The notes under the pieces: model-generated
What the model was told of the DNA's origin: nothing
What the model saw: only the letters and a program-made list of their open reading frames with translations
Databases searched by the model: none
In this document: piece by piece, positions 1 to 13,669 of the stretch
Position numbering within the stretch: the first letter of the stretch is position 1
How the letters are laid out: every line of letters starts with the position of its first letter
Source: Synaphobranchus kaupii
Lineage: Eukaryota > Chordata > Actinopteri > Anguilliformes > Synaphobranchidae
Length of the DNA: 64,000 bases
Direction of reading: 5' to 3'
Assembly (NCBI GenBank): GCA_029718625.1
Contig: CM056377.1
Span: 110,842,407-110,906,406 of the forward strand
Translations under genes and position numbers: made by a program

Positions 1-1142
1 CAGGCAGACTGGTTGCCCCGGCGACGCGCCCGCCGCCTCATTTCTTATTACAAATTACAGCTTGTTGCTTCTCAATGCAACTGAATGGAAATGTGAAGCA
101 GATGCATTAGGCGTAACTGCGAGTTTGTAATGGTTCAATGGTTTATGTTTCTTTCACTTCCTCCATTTTTTTTCTCCCCTGTGTAAAATAGCCGGTTGTG
201 CTACTCGAACCACCGCTGTCAGCCTGCACCTGCATAAGGAGCACAGCTGCTGAAGTGCGGAAGTGTGTGTTCTCCTCCAATGCAAGCGGCAGTCACTTTT
301 CCCCCCCAAACTAGACGTTACACAGCGCTACAGCAGCAGTGTCACCACTTGGAGGTGTACCTGACTATAACGGAATAAAGCTGTTAGCCTGTTGGTGCCC
401 GGTACATCGTATCAGGGGCCGACGCAGTGGCAACCCATGGTGCCTTGGCAAACGTGAACCCACCTGACCGCTTGCGGGGGTAAAGCTAATTGTACCACAC
501 TGCTGCAAACTACCTGTCACTGTTGACAAATGACAGCCTGACTTGAACCTGTGATGATGACTGAGCCATATGGAAAAACCTGAACCCGTGCAAGGAGCTG
601 TTCCCGTCTGCCTGCATATCAACGACAGCTAAAAAGCAACAATGACACAAGTGAAAGTTGTGCATTAATAACAGAGCGGCTATAAACACCGAGCTGAAAA
701 TGTTCATCGGCTGGTACCTTGATTTGTGTTTCTCCCTTAATTCTGCAGAGAACCATTTCTCCCTGATATTTCAGCCTAATGTCTAATTAGCTCTAATGAG
801 CACTAACTCCAATGAGCAGGTGTGTGAATTAAGCACATAAAAGTGAACTGAGCATTCTTGCATTACATTCAATACATACTGTATATGCCATGCACATTTC
901 CTTGGGTTAAACATCTGCTAAGAAAAAGTGAACATCCTTTTCTGTATAATAAAACAGAAGTCAAGAAGAAAAATAGCAATTTTATATATTTTAAACCTCA
1001 GAAATGGTCAAATCACAATAAAACGATAGAAACAGCGGTGAATGAGTTACAAAATATTTTAAGTCTTTAAAATGTAGTATAGGTCACCCTGGTAAGAGTT
1101 TTTGATAAGCATATATAACATGAATGAGTTTTTTGTACTCAC
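1..1142 (-). other. cntnap2-like intron, 3' of exon viii (partial)
   Basis: Intronic sequence downstream of the last visible exon on the transcript strand. It opens with GTGAGT at 1142. No convincing second exon, RNA gene or classified repeat was seen; the small open frames have no recognisable homology. Confidence 0.8.
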
Positions 1143-1236
1143 CAAAGACCTTGCCCAGAAAAAGTGTTTTTATCAGGTTAAATTGGGTGTCTGAGGCATC
1201 TGGCAGGGTGTAGGTCACTGGAGGATAGTGGTCCAG
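1143..1236 (-). CDS. cntnap2: cntnap2-like exon viii (LamG4 continued)
   Basis: Reads LDHYPPVTYTLPDASDTQFN, then LIKTLFLGKVF, directly continuing the frame from the 9-kb exon (phase 0). LDHYP-V-Y-LP and LFLGKV are hallmarks of this CNTNAP2 segment. The acceptor is GTCTTCCAG above 1236 and the donor is GTGAGT at 1142-1137. Length is 94 nt, leaving in phase 1. The remaining LamG4, the juxtamembrane region, the membrane span and the 4.1-protein/PDZ-binding cytoplasmic tail must lie beyond base 1, outside the window. Confidence 0.94.
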
Positions 1237-1883
1237 CTGGAAGACAAATAGACAGACAGTGTCAAAAGACCTGAAGTAGGAAATAAACACTGTGGCAGTT
1301 GCATTTCCCTCATAAACATGTGGCACAGTTACAATCCCAGACACTCCAGACCTCCATATACATCAGCACAGTGTCTGGACCTTGTAGCTTGTATCACAGA
1401 ACTTGTTAACTCACACTCATTCACGCACAGACCGATTGAACCAAAATTTATTGGCATTGGGATAGAAAAAGTTTTCTGTGGTCTATGTCTCCCCCTAGTG
1501 GAACATAACCATAACATCCTTTTCAGGCTGATATTTAGTGCCACCTAATGGCCATATTATTTCTCTGAACATCACACGTGTGTCACCCATATTGCGGGTG
1601 ATCTGGGACCCTCAATATATCAAAAATATTACATTATAGCATGGTATAGAGTCTTTATATGATAAAATAACATTATCATCTTTATAATCATTTTGTACAT
1701 ACGGGGCATATATAAGGTCCTCTCTGTGTTTGAGTTTTTTCAGTTTAAAAAAAAATCAAAACACACACAGTATGTACAGTTGAAGTCAGAAGTTTACATT
1801 CACTTAGGTTGAAGTCATTAAAACTCATTTTTAACCACTCAACAGATTTCATGTTAGCAAACTATAGTTTTTGTCAGTTAGGA

Positions 1884-2633
1884 CAGTGGTTCCCAACGTC
1901 GGTCCTCGGGGACCACTGTGTATGCTGGTTTTCGTTCCAACCACAATTGCAATCCCGGAATTTTAACAAGCTGTCAATTGTTCTTAATTAGGTGTTTGTC
2001 ATATTTAGAGGGATTATTTACCTTCTTAAGCCACATTATGTTAGCAATAGCTATGCATGTCATGAATAATAAAAGTCCAATATTCTCATTGTTTATTGTG
2101 CTATATTGCAAATAATTACAAAAAGAGGGGCAAAAAAACTATTTTTTAACTGAGTAAAATTAAAGACTGAGGTGAATCAATATGCTCCTAATTGGTGAAA
2201 TTGTGGACACATGGCCACTAAAACGAACCATTTGATAAATAATGAAGAAAAGACAAAGAGAATGATAATGAGCCAAACCTGCATTGTGTTAATACATTTG
2301 ATGAGGGAACTTAAACACACATGTGTTCAACTACCTAATTAGGAGCCAATTGATTCACCCCAGTCTTTAATTTGATCATTTAAACTTTTTTTACCTATTT
2401 GCAATATAGCCCAATAAGCACATTAGGAACACAGGAATTTTATTCTTCATGGCATGCTTAGCTATTTCTGACATGATGTGGCTTAAGAGGGTAAATAGGC
2501 TAATCCCTCTAAACATGAAAAGCAACTAATTAAGAAAAATTAACAGCTTGTTAGAATTTTGGGATTGCAATTGTGGTTGGAACGAAAACCAGCATACACA
2601 GTGGTCCCCGAGGACCGACGTTGGGAACCACTG
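1884..2633. mobile_element. hAT-type foldback MITE nested in the Tc1 element
   Basis: Begins CAGTGGTTCCCAACG and ends with the exact complement, CGTTGGGAACCACTG. It is flanked by a perfect 8-bp duplication AGTTAGGA (1876-1883 and 2634-2641), the hAT signature. The first 75 or so bases of the two arms are identical or nearly so, and complementarity continues, with small gaps, for about 300 bp per arm, leaving a loop of roughly 100 bp. It has no transposase ORF. The flanks rejoin to a normal Sleeping Beauty-type end, proving the insertion order. Confidence 0.93.
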
Positions 2634-3635
2634 AGTTAGGACATCTTTGTTTACAAAGATCAAACAATCAACAATTGTTTACAGAAAGATTATTTCACTT
2701 TTAATTCACTATATCACAATTCCAGTGGGTCAGAAGTTTACATACACTAAGTTGACTGTGCCTTTAAATTTGTAATATTTGGTCGCATATCCTTTGCATG
2801 CCATGACTTCCTGATGTCTGTGACCTAACAACATCAAAAGGCTCTTGATATCTTATTTTCTGGTACTCTTACAAGCAATACTAATACTGGATCTCTATGG
2901 GAATTGGGGGGGTGGGACTAGATTTAGCTGTAAATTATGCTGGAACAGTATGGAATACATGATTGGTAAAATGGCTGTAAATCATCAATGGTCTGAGGTA
3001 TCAAACACACCTCAAACCATCACTCTGCTGCCAGATATGCAGTAGATATGGATGGATCACTATAAGGGTTGTTTCTCCTGACAAATATTCCTATTGAACT
3101 CTATGGAAAAATAAGTCAAGAGAAGAAACCCTTCAAGTTATCCATCCATATCTACAGCATATCTGATGATTTAAGGCTTGTTTGATACGTCAGACCCTTG
3201 ATGACTTGGAGCCATTTAGCCAACCATGTGCTTCCATACTGTTCCAGTGTAATTTACAGCTAAATATAGTCCCACCCCCCAATTCCCATAGAGATCCATT
3301 CAAATGCAGAGACGTTATAGTATCTCTTGTAAGAGTACCAGAAAATAAGATATCAAGAGTCTTTTGATGTTGTTCGGTCAGAGACATCAGGACGTCATGG
3401 CATGCAAAGGATATGCGACCAAATATTAAAAATTTACAGGCACAGTCAACTTAGTGTATGTAAACTTCTGACCCACTGGAATTGTGATATAGTGAATTAA
3501 AAGTGAAATAATCTGTCTGTAAACAATTCTTGGAAAAATTACTTGTGTCGTGCACAAAGTAGATGTCCTAACTGACTTGCCAACACGAGAGATTGCTAAC
3601 ATGAAATCTGTGGAGTGGTTAAAAATGAGTTTTAA

Positions 3636-3992
3636 CCCTTGTGTGGTGTTCGTGTTTTAGTTACTCACCCAGTGTTCGCGGGTCTGGTGGACCCACAACA
3701 TTATTTGGTTTTTAAAACAATAAAGCCATAACAATTTACGTAAAAATACTTCACAGATATTGACTTTATCTCAATTACAAGCAATATAGACAGCATATAT
3801 GGTTAATATTGACCATTTACCTCTGCTAGATCACATTTATCAATAAAAGTGATATTTGTTTTTTGTGATAAATTGTGATTTTTGTGTTCTTTTACATGTT
3901 TATCACAGAAAATAAGCCAAGGCCAATGAGTCTCATTTTTCTTTTAGTAAACATTGAATACGGGTCCCACAGACCCGAACACCACACAAGGG
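3636..3992. mobile_element. piggyBac-like MITE nested in the Tc1 element
   Basis: Ends are CCCTTGTGTGGTGTTCG and its complement CGAACACCACACAAGGG (17 bp perfect), flanked by TTAA on both sides (3632-3635 and 3993-3996). Removing it restores the TTTTAA-ACTTCAACC context seen in the intact copy at 35.2 kb. It is 357 bp with no coding capacity. A TTAA target and CCC ends point to piggyBac; family naming would need a repeat database. Confidence 0.9.
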
Positions 3993-6038
3993 TTAATTAC
4001 TTCAACCTAAGTGTATGTAAACTTCCTAATTCAACTGTATGTATGATTTTCCATAGGTTTACAATACACCTGAGACAATCTAGCTGAGGTAAAAAAAAAT
4101 TAGTAAAAAAAATCGAACACCTGCATGATATTAATGGCCAATGTGAATCACTCCTGTTGATCTGTGAAGACAGTTTCCCTGATGCCAGAGAAGTGTGACT
4201 GATTACAAATGCTGCTACAGCGACGAGAGCACTCTCTAATTTCCTGACTACATTAATTAGCCTGTTACTGCTGATTTGCTTGAATATCTAATTAGCACGA
4301 CTTGTACTGCCCACGGTGTTAAAAGAGGCAAGCCCACGAAATGACCTTTTTTTTGTGCTGGCGCTGGCAGATAGGACTCTTCCTTTCTTCTCCCATCGAT
4401 GTTATGAAGTGCCTCTCTCTGCCACTTTGCTCCTTGAATACAAATGGTCTAATATAGTCTGAGGGGGCTCTGCAAAACAATGACTTTTGTTCCCGCTCAT
4501 TTTAGGCGCAATTTGTTTGCGGGACATGTCAAATTGACAAACGCGGTCTGTTTATTTCAGTGGCTCCCAGATGGGCCTGTGCGGGTAGATTGTCTGGAAT
4601 TCCCCCTTTGCCGCGCTTCCTAGACACCTTATTCCACATCTTATTCCCCTGCTTCGTCGCACTGGGACATCGGCTCGTATTTACTCATGTTGATTGGGAG
4701 TGTGCCGTGCGGTGGGGTGGGGTGGGGGTCGTGAGGGGGAGGTAATGTGACACAATTAAATCCCTTTCAGCTTATTTACCTCTATCTGGGACAACAAATT
4801 GGCTGTGTTCAAAGACCGTTGCTTCTCGGAGACTCCCTCTCCCCACAGCAGCTCTCGCTCTCTCTCGCCCACTCCAATCCACGGTGGGTTTGAGCCGATT
4901 GCACGGGGAGGAAATTAATCACCGTTCAGAGGAGAACCCCCCCCCCCCGCCCCCACCCCCGTTTCACCAGGGCTTCCTTTTGCGACGTGACCTTGAGGAG
5001 ACCACGCGGGACTGCTTCAGAGGCAGGAGGAGACATCTCCTCAACTCTCCGCGGCTCTCCCGGAGCGCCCCCCGCCTCCCACAATGCAGCGTGCTCCCAG
5101 AGGTCGGAAATGAAAAATGTGAACCGTGTTCGACGAGAAAAGAACAGTGTCGGGCAGCCCATGCGAGAAGAGAAAGCGTGTGAAACATCGCATCCCGCTT
5201 TTCGATGCTGAAGGAAACGCTTCGCTTTCAAATGAACTCGAAGTCGAAAAGGGCCCCACATGCAAGGGTCACGGAGAGTCTGATAGGAAGATCACCCGGC
5301 AAGGTTTAAGAGGTATCGGCTCACGATAACGGGATGGTGCCCTCATCCTGAAATGAGGGTGCTTCACTGCGCTACGATACACAAAACCAAAAGCTATAAT
5401 CGTGTATGAACACTGGCAGAACTGAATAACTTCATTCAGGATTTCCGTGACAGCCATCTCACTCATTTTTTAGGAAGAGGGCATAAATGTTTTTTCACAT
5501 TATTCACAACACACATCATCAACCAATCACTCTAATGTAAGCTGGTCCATGCCTTGTTGCATTGCGTATACAAGACATATTTTCCATTCCAGGAAACTCC
5601 TCCGTACTCATAATTTTCCTATTGCCAGATAAAACAGATAAAAAAACAACATAAGTGATGTGATGGGAACATAAAGATCAGAATGCGAACAGAACTATTC
5701 CCTGAGGTCTCATATGCGCCAAATTAAATTTTTGATCTTTCAAATTGAATACTAATTCTAGATTGTGCTCATTGCTATGCAAACTTTAAGAGCTAATCTC
5801 TTAAAAATGATTAATAGTTTAGCTTGCAACTGCACTTTTTAAAAAAAATACACGTATAACTTAATAGAGCCACAAATTCAAGTGAGGTTGTCTGGAGAAA
5901 AAAAATCCAATAAGTATTTGAATGTGTACCCTTGGAGAATTGTTCAGTTGGGCATACCAAGCACATTTCAGTTACTAGGCTTGGTACATTGAAACAGAGG
6001 CTTTTCCCTGGGTTTAGTACTGCCACATAACAGTCTAG

Positions 6039-6201
6039 GGGCCTGATTAGCATGTGCAAATCCTTTTACAGTAGCACAAGCAAAAGCAATAACATGACCA
6101 ATGATTGGTCATGGTATTTGTTTTGCACCAATCATTGGATGTGTTATTAGATTTGCGTGTGCTTAAAGGTTGCGCGTGAAAAAGTTTAATAAATCAGGCT
6201 C
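6039..6201. mobile_element. small Harbinger-like MITE
   Basis: 163-bp unit with ends GGGCCTGATT and AATCAGGCTC (one mismatch as inverted repeats) and a 3-bp TAG flank on each side (6036-6038 and 6202-6204). The interior has imperfect palindromes including CCAATGATTGG. The 3-bp duplication suggests PIF/Harbinger; the short TIR makes this moderate evidence. Confidence 0.6.
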
Positions 6202-6236
6202 TAGATGGCTTTAAATTGAACTGAGGAATGGGAAAG

Positions 6237-6690
6237 CTAAGGGCTGTGTCTGAATCAGCACCCTTCCATACTACTAGGTAGGCTTGTTGAGTAGACAGGA
6301 TGAAAAAGACATTAAGTAGACAAAATCTTCTCTAAATATAGTGTACTTTAAACCCCTGTATGATACACTTTGCTGAGTATATGTGGGAGCACACTTTTCA
6401 AGAATTACAGGGACATTTTGGTCGTATAAATATGATATGAAGCTTCGTTTTAAAAAAATGAGGCGCAGCTTCACTGAGGTTTTACTTCAAATGCAACAAA
6501 AACAACACGTGACCGCCAAGGGTTGGACGCCTTAGGGCACTTCCACGGATGGAATATAGTATTGAGGATATTATTTGCATACTACACGTCGCGCGCAAAA
6601 CAGCGCACATTAAAAAGCACACTTCGCCAGTGCACTGTACGCAGGAGACAGGGCGCAGTAGATAGGGCTCCGATTCGGCCTGGGTCTGTG
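6237..6690. mobile_element. possible degraded MITE
   Basis: The left side opens GGGCTGTGTCTGAATCAG, a terminal form common in fish MITEs. The right side near 6665-6690 has a loosely complementary GGGCTCCGATTCGGCC. Arms are too diverged to fix the ends or a target duplication. Confidence 0.35.
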
Positions 6691-7009
6691 CTCCGCAGCT
6701 TATTTGCCCTCCCAGGCCACGTGGGCGGAGCCCTCGATGGCACGCTGCTGCCTGTTGCCGTGTGAGTGATGCGGCCGGGCTGCCATTACAGCTGCAGTAA
6801 GAGCACAGGCACTCGGGCAATGCGCTGCACATAAAAAACATAAAGCAACATCTGCCGCGTGCATGCCACTGTGCAAAGAGGCCATTAAACAAACTGCCCG
6901 CGGTTTCAATTTACCCCAGCGTCGGGGGGCCTCCTGGGCCAGACCGCTGCTCCCATCTCACCCGGCTTTTCATCCCGCTGCCATCAAAAGCAAATGGCAG
7001 AGAGGGAAA

Positions 7010-7094
7010 TGTCAAAGAGAGAGAGAGATGCATAGAGTAAGGGAGAGAGACAGATACATAGAGTAAGGGAGAGAGAGATACATAGAGAGAGGGA

Positions 7095-7132
<38 letters not shown>

Positions 7133-7196
7133 CATAGAGTAAGGGAGAGAGACAGATACATAGAGTAAGGGAGAGAGAGATACATAGAGAGAGGGA

Positions 7197-7244
<48 letters not shown>

Positions 7245-7456
7245 CATAGAGTAAGGGAGAGAGACAGATACATAGAGTAAGGGAGAGAGAGATACATAGA
7301 GAGAGGGAGAGGGAGAGAGAGAGAGAGAGATACATAGAGTAAGGGAGAGAGAGATACATAGAGAGAGGGAGAGGGAGAGAGAGAGAGAGAGATACATAGA
7401 GTAAGGGAGAGAGAGATACATAGAGAGAGGGAGAGGGAGAGAGAGAGAGAGAGGGA

Positions 7457-7504
<48 letters not shown>

Positions 7505-7536
7505 TAGGGAGAGAGAGAGAGAGAGAGAGGGAGGGA
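7010..7536. repeat. GA-rich complex satellite
   Basis: Nearly pure purine on the + strand. GAGA runs alternate with ordered modules ATACATAGAGTAAGGGA, ACAGATACATAGAGTAAGG and ATACATAGAGAGAGGGAGAG. The ACAGATACATAG module recurs at about 7050, 7152 and 7264 (spacing about 102-112 bp), giving a higher-order repeat. Later copies lose the ACAG module. It is the source of the long Ser/Leu-repeat reading frames on the minus strand, which are not genes. Confidence 0.95.
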
Positions 7537-8979
7537 GGGAGAACAGGGCTCATTTAATGCGAGGCAAGCCTCCAGCACCACACCTACACATGAGACCTCT
7601 CACGGTTCAGAGCTCCAGATCTCCAAAAAATCCACGGCGATGAGAGAAACAGACACAGGCGTGAGCCCTGTGGTGCTGGCTCACCGTGTCACAGACTGGC
7701 AGAGGACTGACAGGCGGCAGGGAGAGGCGGAGACAGACACGACAGCTTTCCCCTTAATGACAAACCACCCATCAAGCTGTCCATTTTCATGCTGTTCTCG
7801 CATCGTCTGGGGCATATATGGCCATTCTCAGAAAGAAATCATCAGTAATTTACCATACAGGGACCATTACCCGGCATGCTTAATTGGATCCTGAAGCCGA
7901 TATGCCTGCAAACAGTGAATAGGCACCTAAAAATGAACCCCTGGGAAAACGTGTAGCCGGATGTACCAGGCACACTAATTCGACGGCCGTTGATTTACTG
8001 CAGGTCGACTCAACCGCCCGCTTTCCTGCAGTCTTATTAGGGAGTCACAGGAGCATCCAAGGTGCCTTTCTGGACTGACAAAATAGTAGACAGGTGGACA
8101 TTAAAGAAAAGGAATAAGCCCCTCTGCTAATGGCTCTCTCCTTATTATATAATTCTCAGTCCTGTTCCCAACATGTCGCCGGTTCACTTTCTTGACCACA
8201 ATCAGGGGCCATCGTGGAGCAGACGTAATGGCACTGTGACAGTAACAGGGATTTGATGGTGTTGGGGGGGGGGGGGGTTAAATGGGTGAGGACAGCGCGC
8301 CTCTTGTCATTGTGGTCTTTTATGTTGCGTCTGAGGAAATGCTTCAGTATTGATTGCATTGGGGGAAACATATCTTGGTCATTTAAGTGTAATAAAAATC
8401 TTAAGCACACACTGAATCTCTGTGCAGTAGATCAATACTGCCTCTCGGTGACCTGCTCTCAGTACAACAGCGTAATAGATATCTATGCTACACACAGTTC
8501 TGTGGCCTGCACAACGTATCGTTTCATTGTGGTGTGAAAACGCAAACAGAGCTGTTCAGTGATGCAAATAAGCATACAGTATACATGGTTTCCTGGCCAC
8601 TTCAGAATTTCCAACCAAAGACGGTGATGTGCTGGTATTTAATGCCCCTATTTTTTTTTTGCTGTCCCTGAATATTACCTCCTCCTTGAGCTCTTAATCC
8701 ATACTCATTAAGCAGTATTCAGTACAGTATTTTTTTTCTCTCAAATGGAAAATATTAGCTTGTTTTAAGTTACTTTTTGCTTGACAAGTGAAATTATCTT
8801 ACCCAATTGGCAAATCTTGACATGAGTAAAACTCTCTCACCCCACTGGCAATCTTTTGGTCTCATTTAGCTAAAAAAAGATCTTGAAATAAGATCTGAAA
8901 TCTGAATATAAAACTAAAATGCTTGTTAAGATTATTATTTAAATTTTTTTGGTTTTTGCCGTGAACAGCCTGAGCCCAC

Positions 8980-9113
8980 CTGCAGCCGGATGCTTCTGTG
9001 GAAGCGGGAGATGTTGACGTTGTGCGGCTGGCCGTTGGCCAGGTTGCGCTGGTCCGCGTCGATGGTGAAGGGCTCCCTCAGGCCGCCTAGGTCGTAGCGG
9101 ATCTGCAGCGTTC
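8980..9113 (-). CDS. cntnap2: cntnap2-like exon vii (LamG4 middle)
   Basis: Completes a Gly codon and reads [20 protein letters not shown], then [20 protein letters not shown] and IRLQ, the central strands of LamG4. NIS is a possible N-glycosylation site. The acceptor is CCCCCCGACAG above 9113 and the donor is GTGGGC at 8979-8974. Length is 134 nt, phase 1 in and phase 0 out. The exon is clearly more GC-rich than its flanks. The frame stays open well past both edges, so the boundaries rest on splice signals and homology. Confidence 0.95.
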
Positions 9114-10550
9114 CTGTCGGGGGGGAAGAAGGACAGGGAGTGGGGCCTCGTTCTTGCCAGATACGCTCGTCGCGGGGCTCGGCTGGGGCGCCGGCGCCCA
9201 TGTGATCTCAAGCGGAAAATGCCCAGGCGAGGACACGCGCTACGCCACAGCGCACACGCCTCTCACACAGAGGTGCGCCCAACTTCCACTCTTCTGGAAA
9301 CCCCATCTCAAATTCAGCACGTCGTGAAATTTCTGGAACTGTACATAACTCACTGGAGACAGGCTGTGCTTGGGACTACCTGACACCCGCCTCCCCTCCA
9401 TCTCCTCTGCTTATATTCTAGCGAGGCCGCGGCTAATAAACACCATGTATCCGCTCCATCTGGGAAACAGTAACTTGCCTGTCATCGTGCTAACGTTGCC
9501 TGTCATCGCGCTAACGTGCTAACTTCTGCTCATCACTCACCAGAAATTGAGCCGCTGTGAGGCTGATTGGCTGTGCCCCGGTCATGATTTCTCTGATTTT
9601 ACCTTCAATGAAAAAAAAAAACCCAGTCTGGTTCTAAATGTCAATGTTTTATAGTGCACTTGTTCAGTCTAAGACCGTTTTTTGTTTGTTAATATAAATG
9701 TCATACACCTGTGGACACAACAACATAACAAAACATTCTTCTCTATGATGAAAAAGAAAAAGAATAAAGGAGCAGAGTTACGGTTACGTCTCCCATACAA
9801 AAATAAAACAAGAACAAAATAGGAACAAGGCATGGAACACGATACATAATACATTCATATTTTCTGTGAAACCTTGAGGCTGTTCTCTGTCCTTTGATTC
9901 ACTTTTATTACAAACCAAACGTAATCACACAGTTTATGTCCTTGTTTTGGCTGCCTGGCGTTGGACTCCTCGTGAAGTGACATGGAGTGTGGGTAGTACT
10001 GGCTGGGCGGAGCTTATAATGATGACAAATGTAGAATATGAGCTCAAAGATACAGATAAAAAACCAATGGGAAAGAAAAGTGCTTAGATGAAGCAGTCTA
10101 CATTGTAAGAACGTACCAAATTTAAGTACTGTGAGCTTTGAGTTTGGAATGTATACTGTATTATGGCTCTCAAGCTGGTGATAACAATGGCATATTTAAT
10201 CACACATTTCATCTTCACGTTTGATATCTGAATTGATATATTGATATAATGTGACTTGATTGATACACAATATACATTAACTGTGGTAAATCTAAAAGGT
10301 GGGATGACAGCCAAAGCATTTAACTGACATACATATATGACATACTGGGATACTGAAAAGTTCATAAGTGGAAGGCTATTGGATGCTGGTACCTTGTACT
10401 TCAGAAAACTGGACATGTTTTCGCAAGCAGGGGGCGACGTTTGCCCTTGTTCACGCAGTCTGAAATGTCTTTAGCCGAAGTATGTTAGGCTACTTCTGAG
10501 GACCCCACAACCCACCGCTTCCCCTCCATGTCAGATGCAGAGAACCTTAC
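9114..10550 (-). other. cntnap2-like intron between exons vi and vii
   Basis: 1.4-kb GT-AG intron. It contains only AT-rich unique-looking sequence. A short imperfect duplication of a unit containing CCTGTCATCG lies near 9478-9515. Confidence 0.85.
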
Positions 10551-10781
10551 CATTGTGACGCAGGACCACAGCCAGGTAGTCTTGGGTCTTGGAGTTGATG
10601 TAGACGAGGATGCCGGGCATGCTGGATGTGCTGAAGCTAAAGGCCAGGTCCTCCTGGGTCAGGTTGGCCTCTAAGGCCACATTCTGGGAGAGACCCTTAC
10701 CCTCCTTAGTCGCTGCCGGTGCAGCCTCAGGCATGAAGTTGTACCTGACCAGAGTCCCCATCTCAAAGAAGCCACCCACAT
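10551..10781 (-). CDS. cntnap2: cntnap2-like exon vi (EGF2-LamG4 linker, LamG4 start)
   Basis: Completes Asp and reads VGGFFEMGTLVRYNF, then a variable Ala/Lys-rich linker, then NLTQEDLAFSFSTSSMPGIL and VYINSKTQDYLAVVLRHNG. This is the start of laminin-G domain 4. NLT is a possible glycosylation sequon. The linker (PEAAPAATKEGKG region) is the least conserved part, as expected for this family. The acceptor is GTCTCTTTCAG above 10781. Only about eight pyrimidine-rich bases separate it from a long TG/CG repeat on the transcript strand. The donor is GTAAGG at 10550-10545. Length is 231 nt, symmetric phase 1-1. Confidence 0.95.

Positions 10782-13669
<2,888 letters not shown>

Larger units (their letters stand above)
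1777..4037. mobile_element. Sleeping Beauty-type Tc1/mariner non-autonomous element, with two insertions
   Basis: Outer ends are CAGTTGAAGTC...AATTCAACTG with flanking TA duplications (1775-1776 and 4038-4039). Each terminal repeat has the IR/DR layout of Sleeping Beauty-like elements: an outer copy of GAAGTTTACA-type sequence and an inner copy, GGGTCAGAAGTTTACATACA (near 2726) and its complement (near 3450). The core, about 2775-3430, is palindromic around 3090 and has no transposase ORF. The left arm is split by an hAT element (1884-2633) and the right arm by a piggyBac-like MITE (3636-3992). Without them the element is about 1.15 kb. Confidence 0.92.
1237..8979 (-). other. cntnap2-like intron between exons vii and viii
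   Basis: 7.7-kb intron with GT-AG ends. It holds a nested transposon complex (1777-4037), CpG-rich stretches at about 4800-5330 and 6500-6960, a small Harbinger-like MITE (6039-6201), a possible degraded MITE (about 6237-6690) and a GA-rich satellite (7010-7536). The remainder has nothing I can classify. Confidence 0.85.

Noticed and set aside
6984..7581. Ser/Leu-rich 189-codon frames on the minus strand
   Set aside because: Products of the GA satellite; low complexity and no homology.
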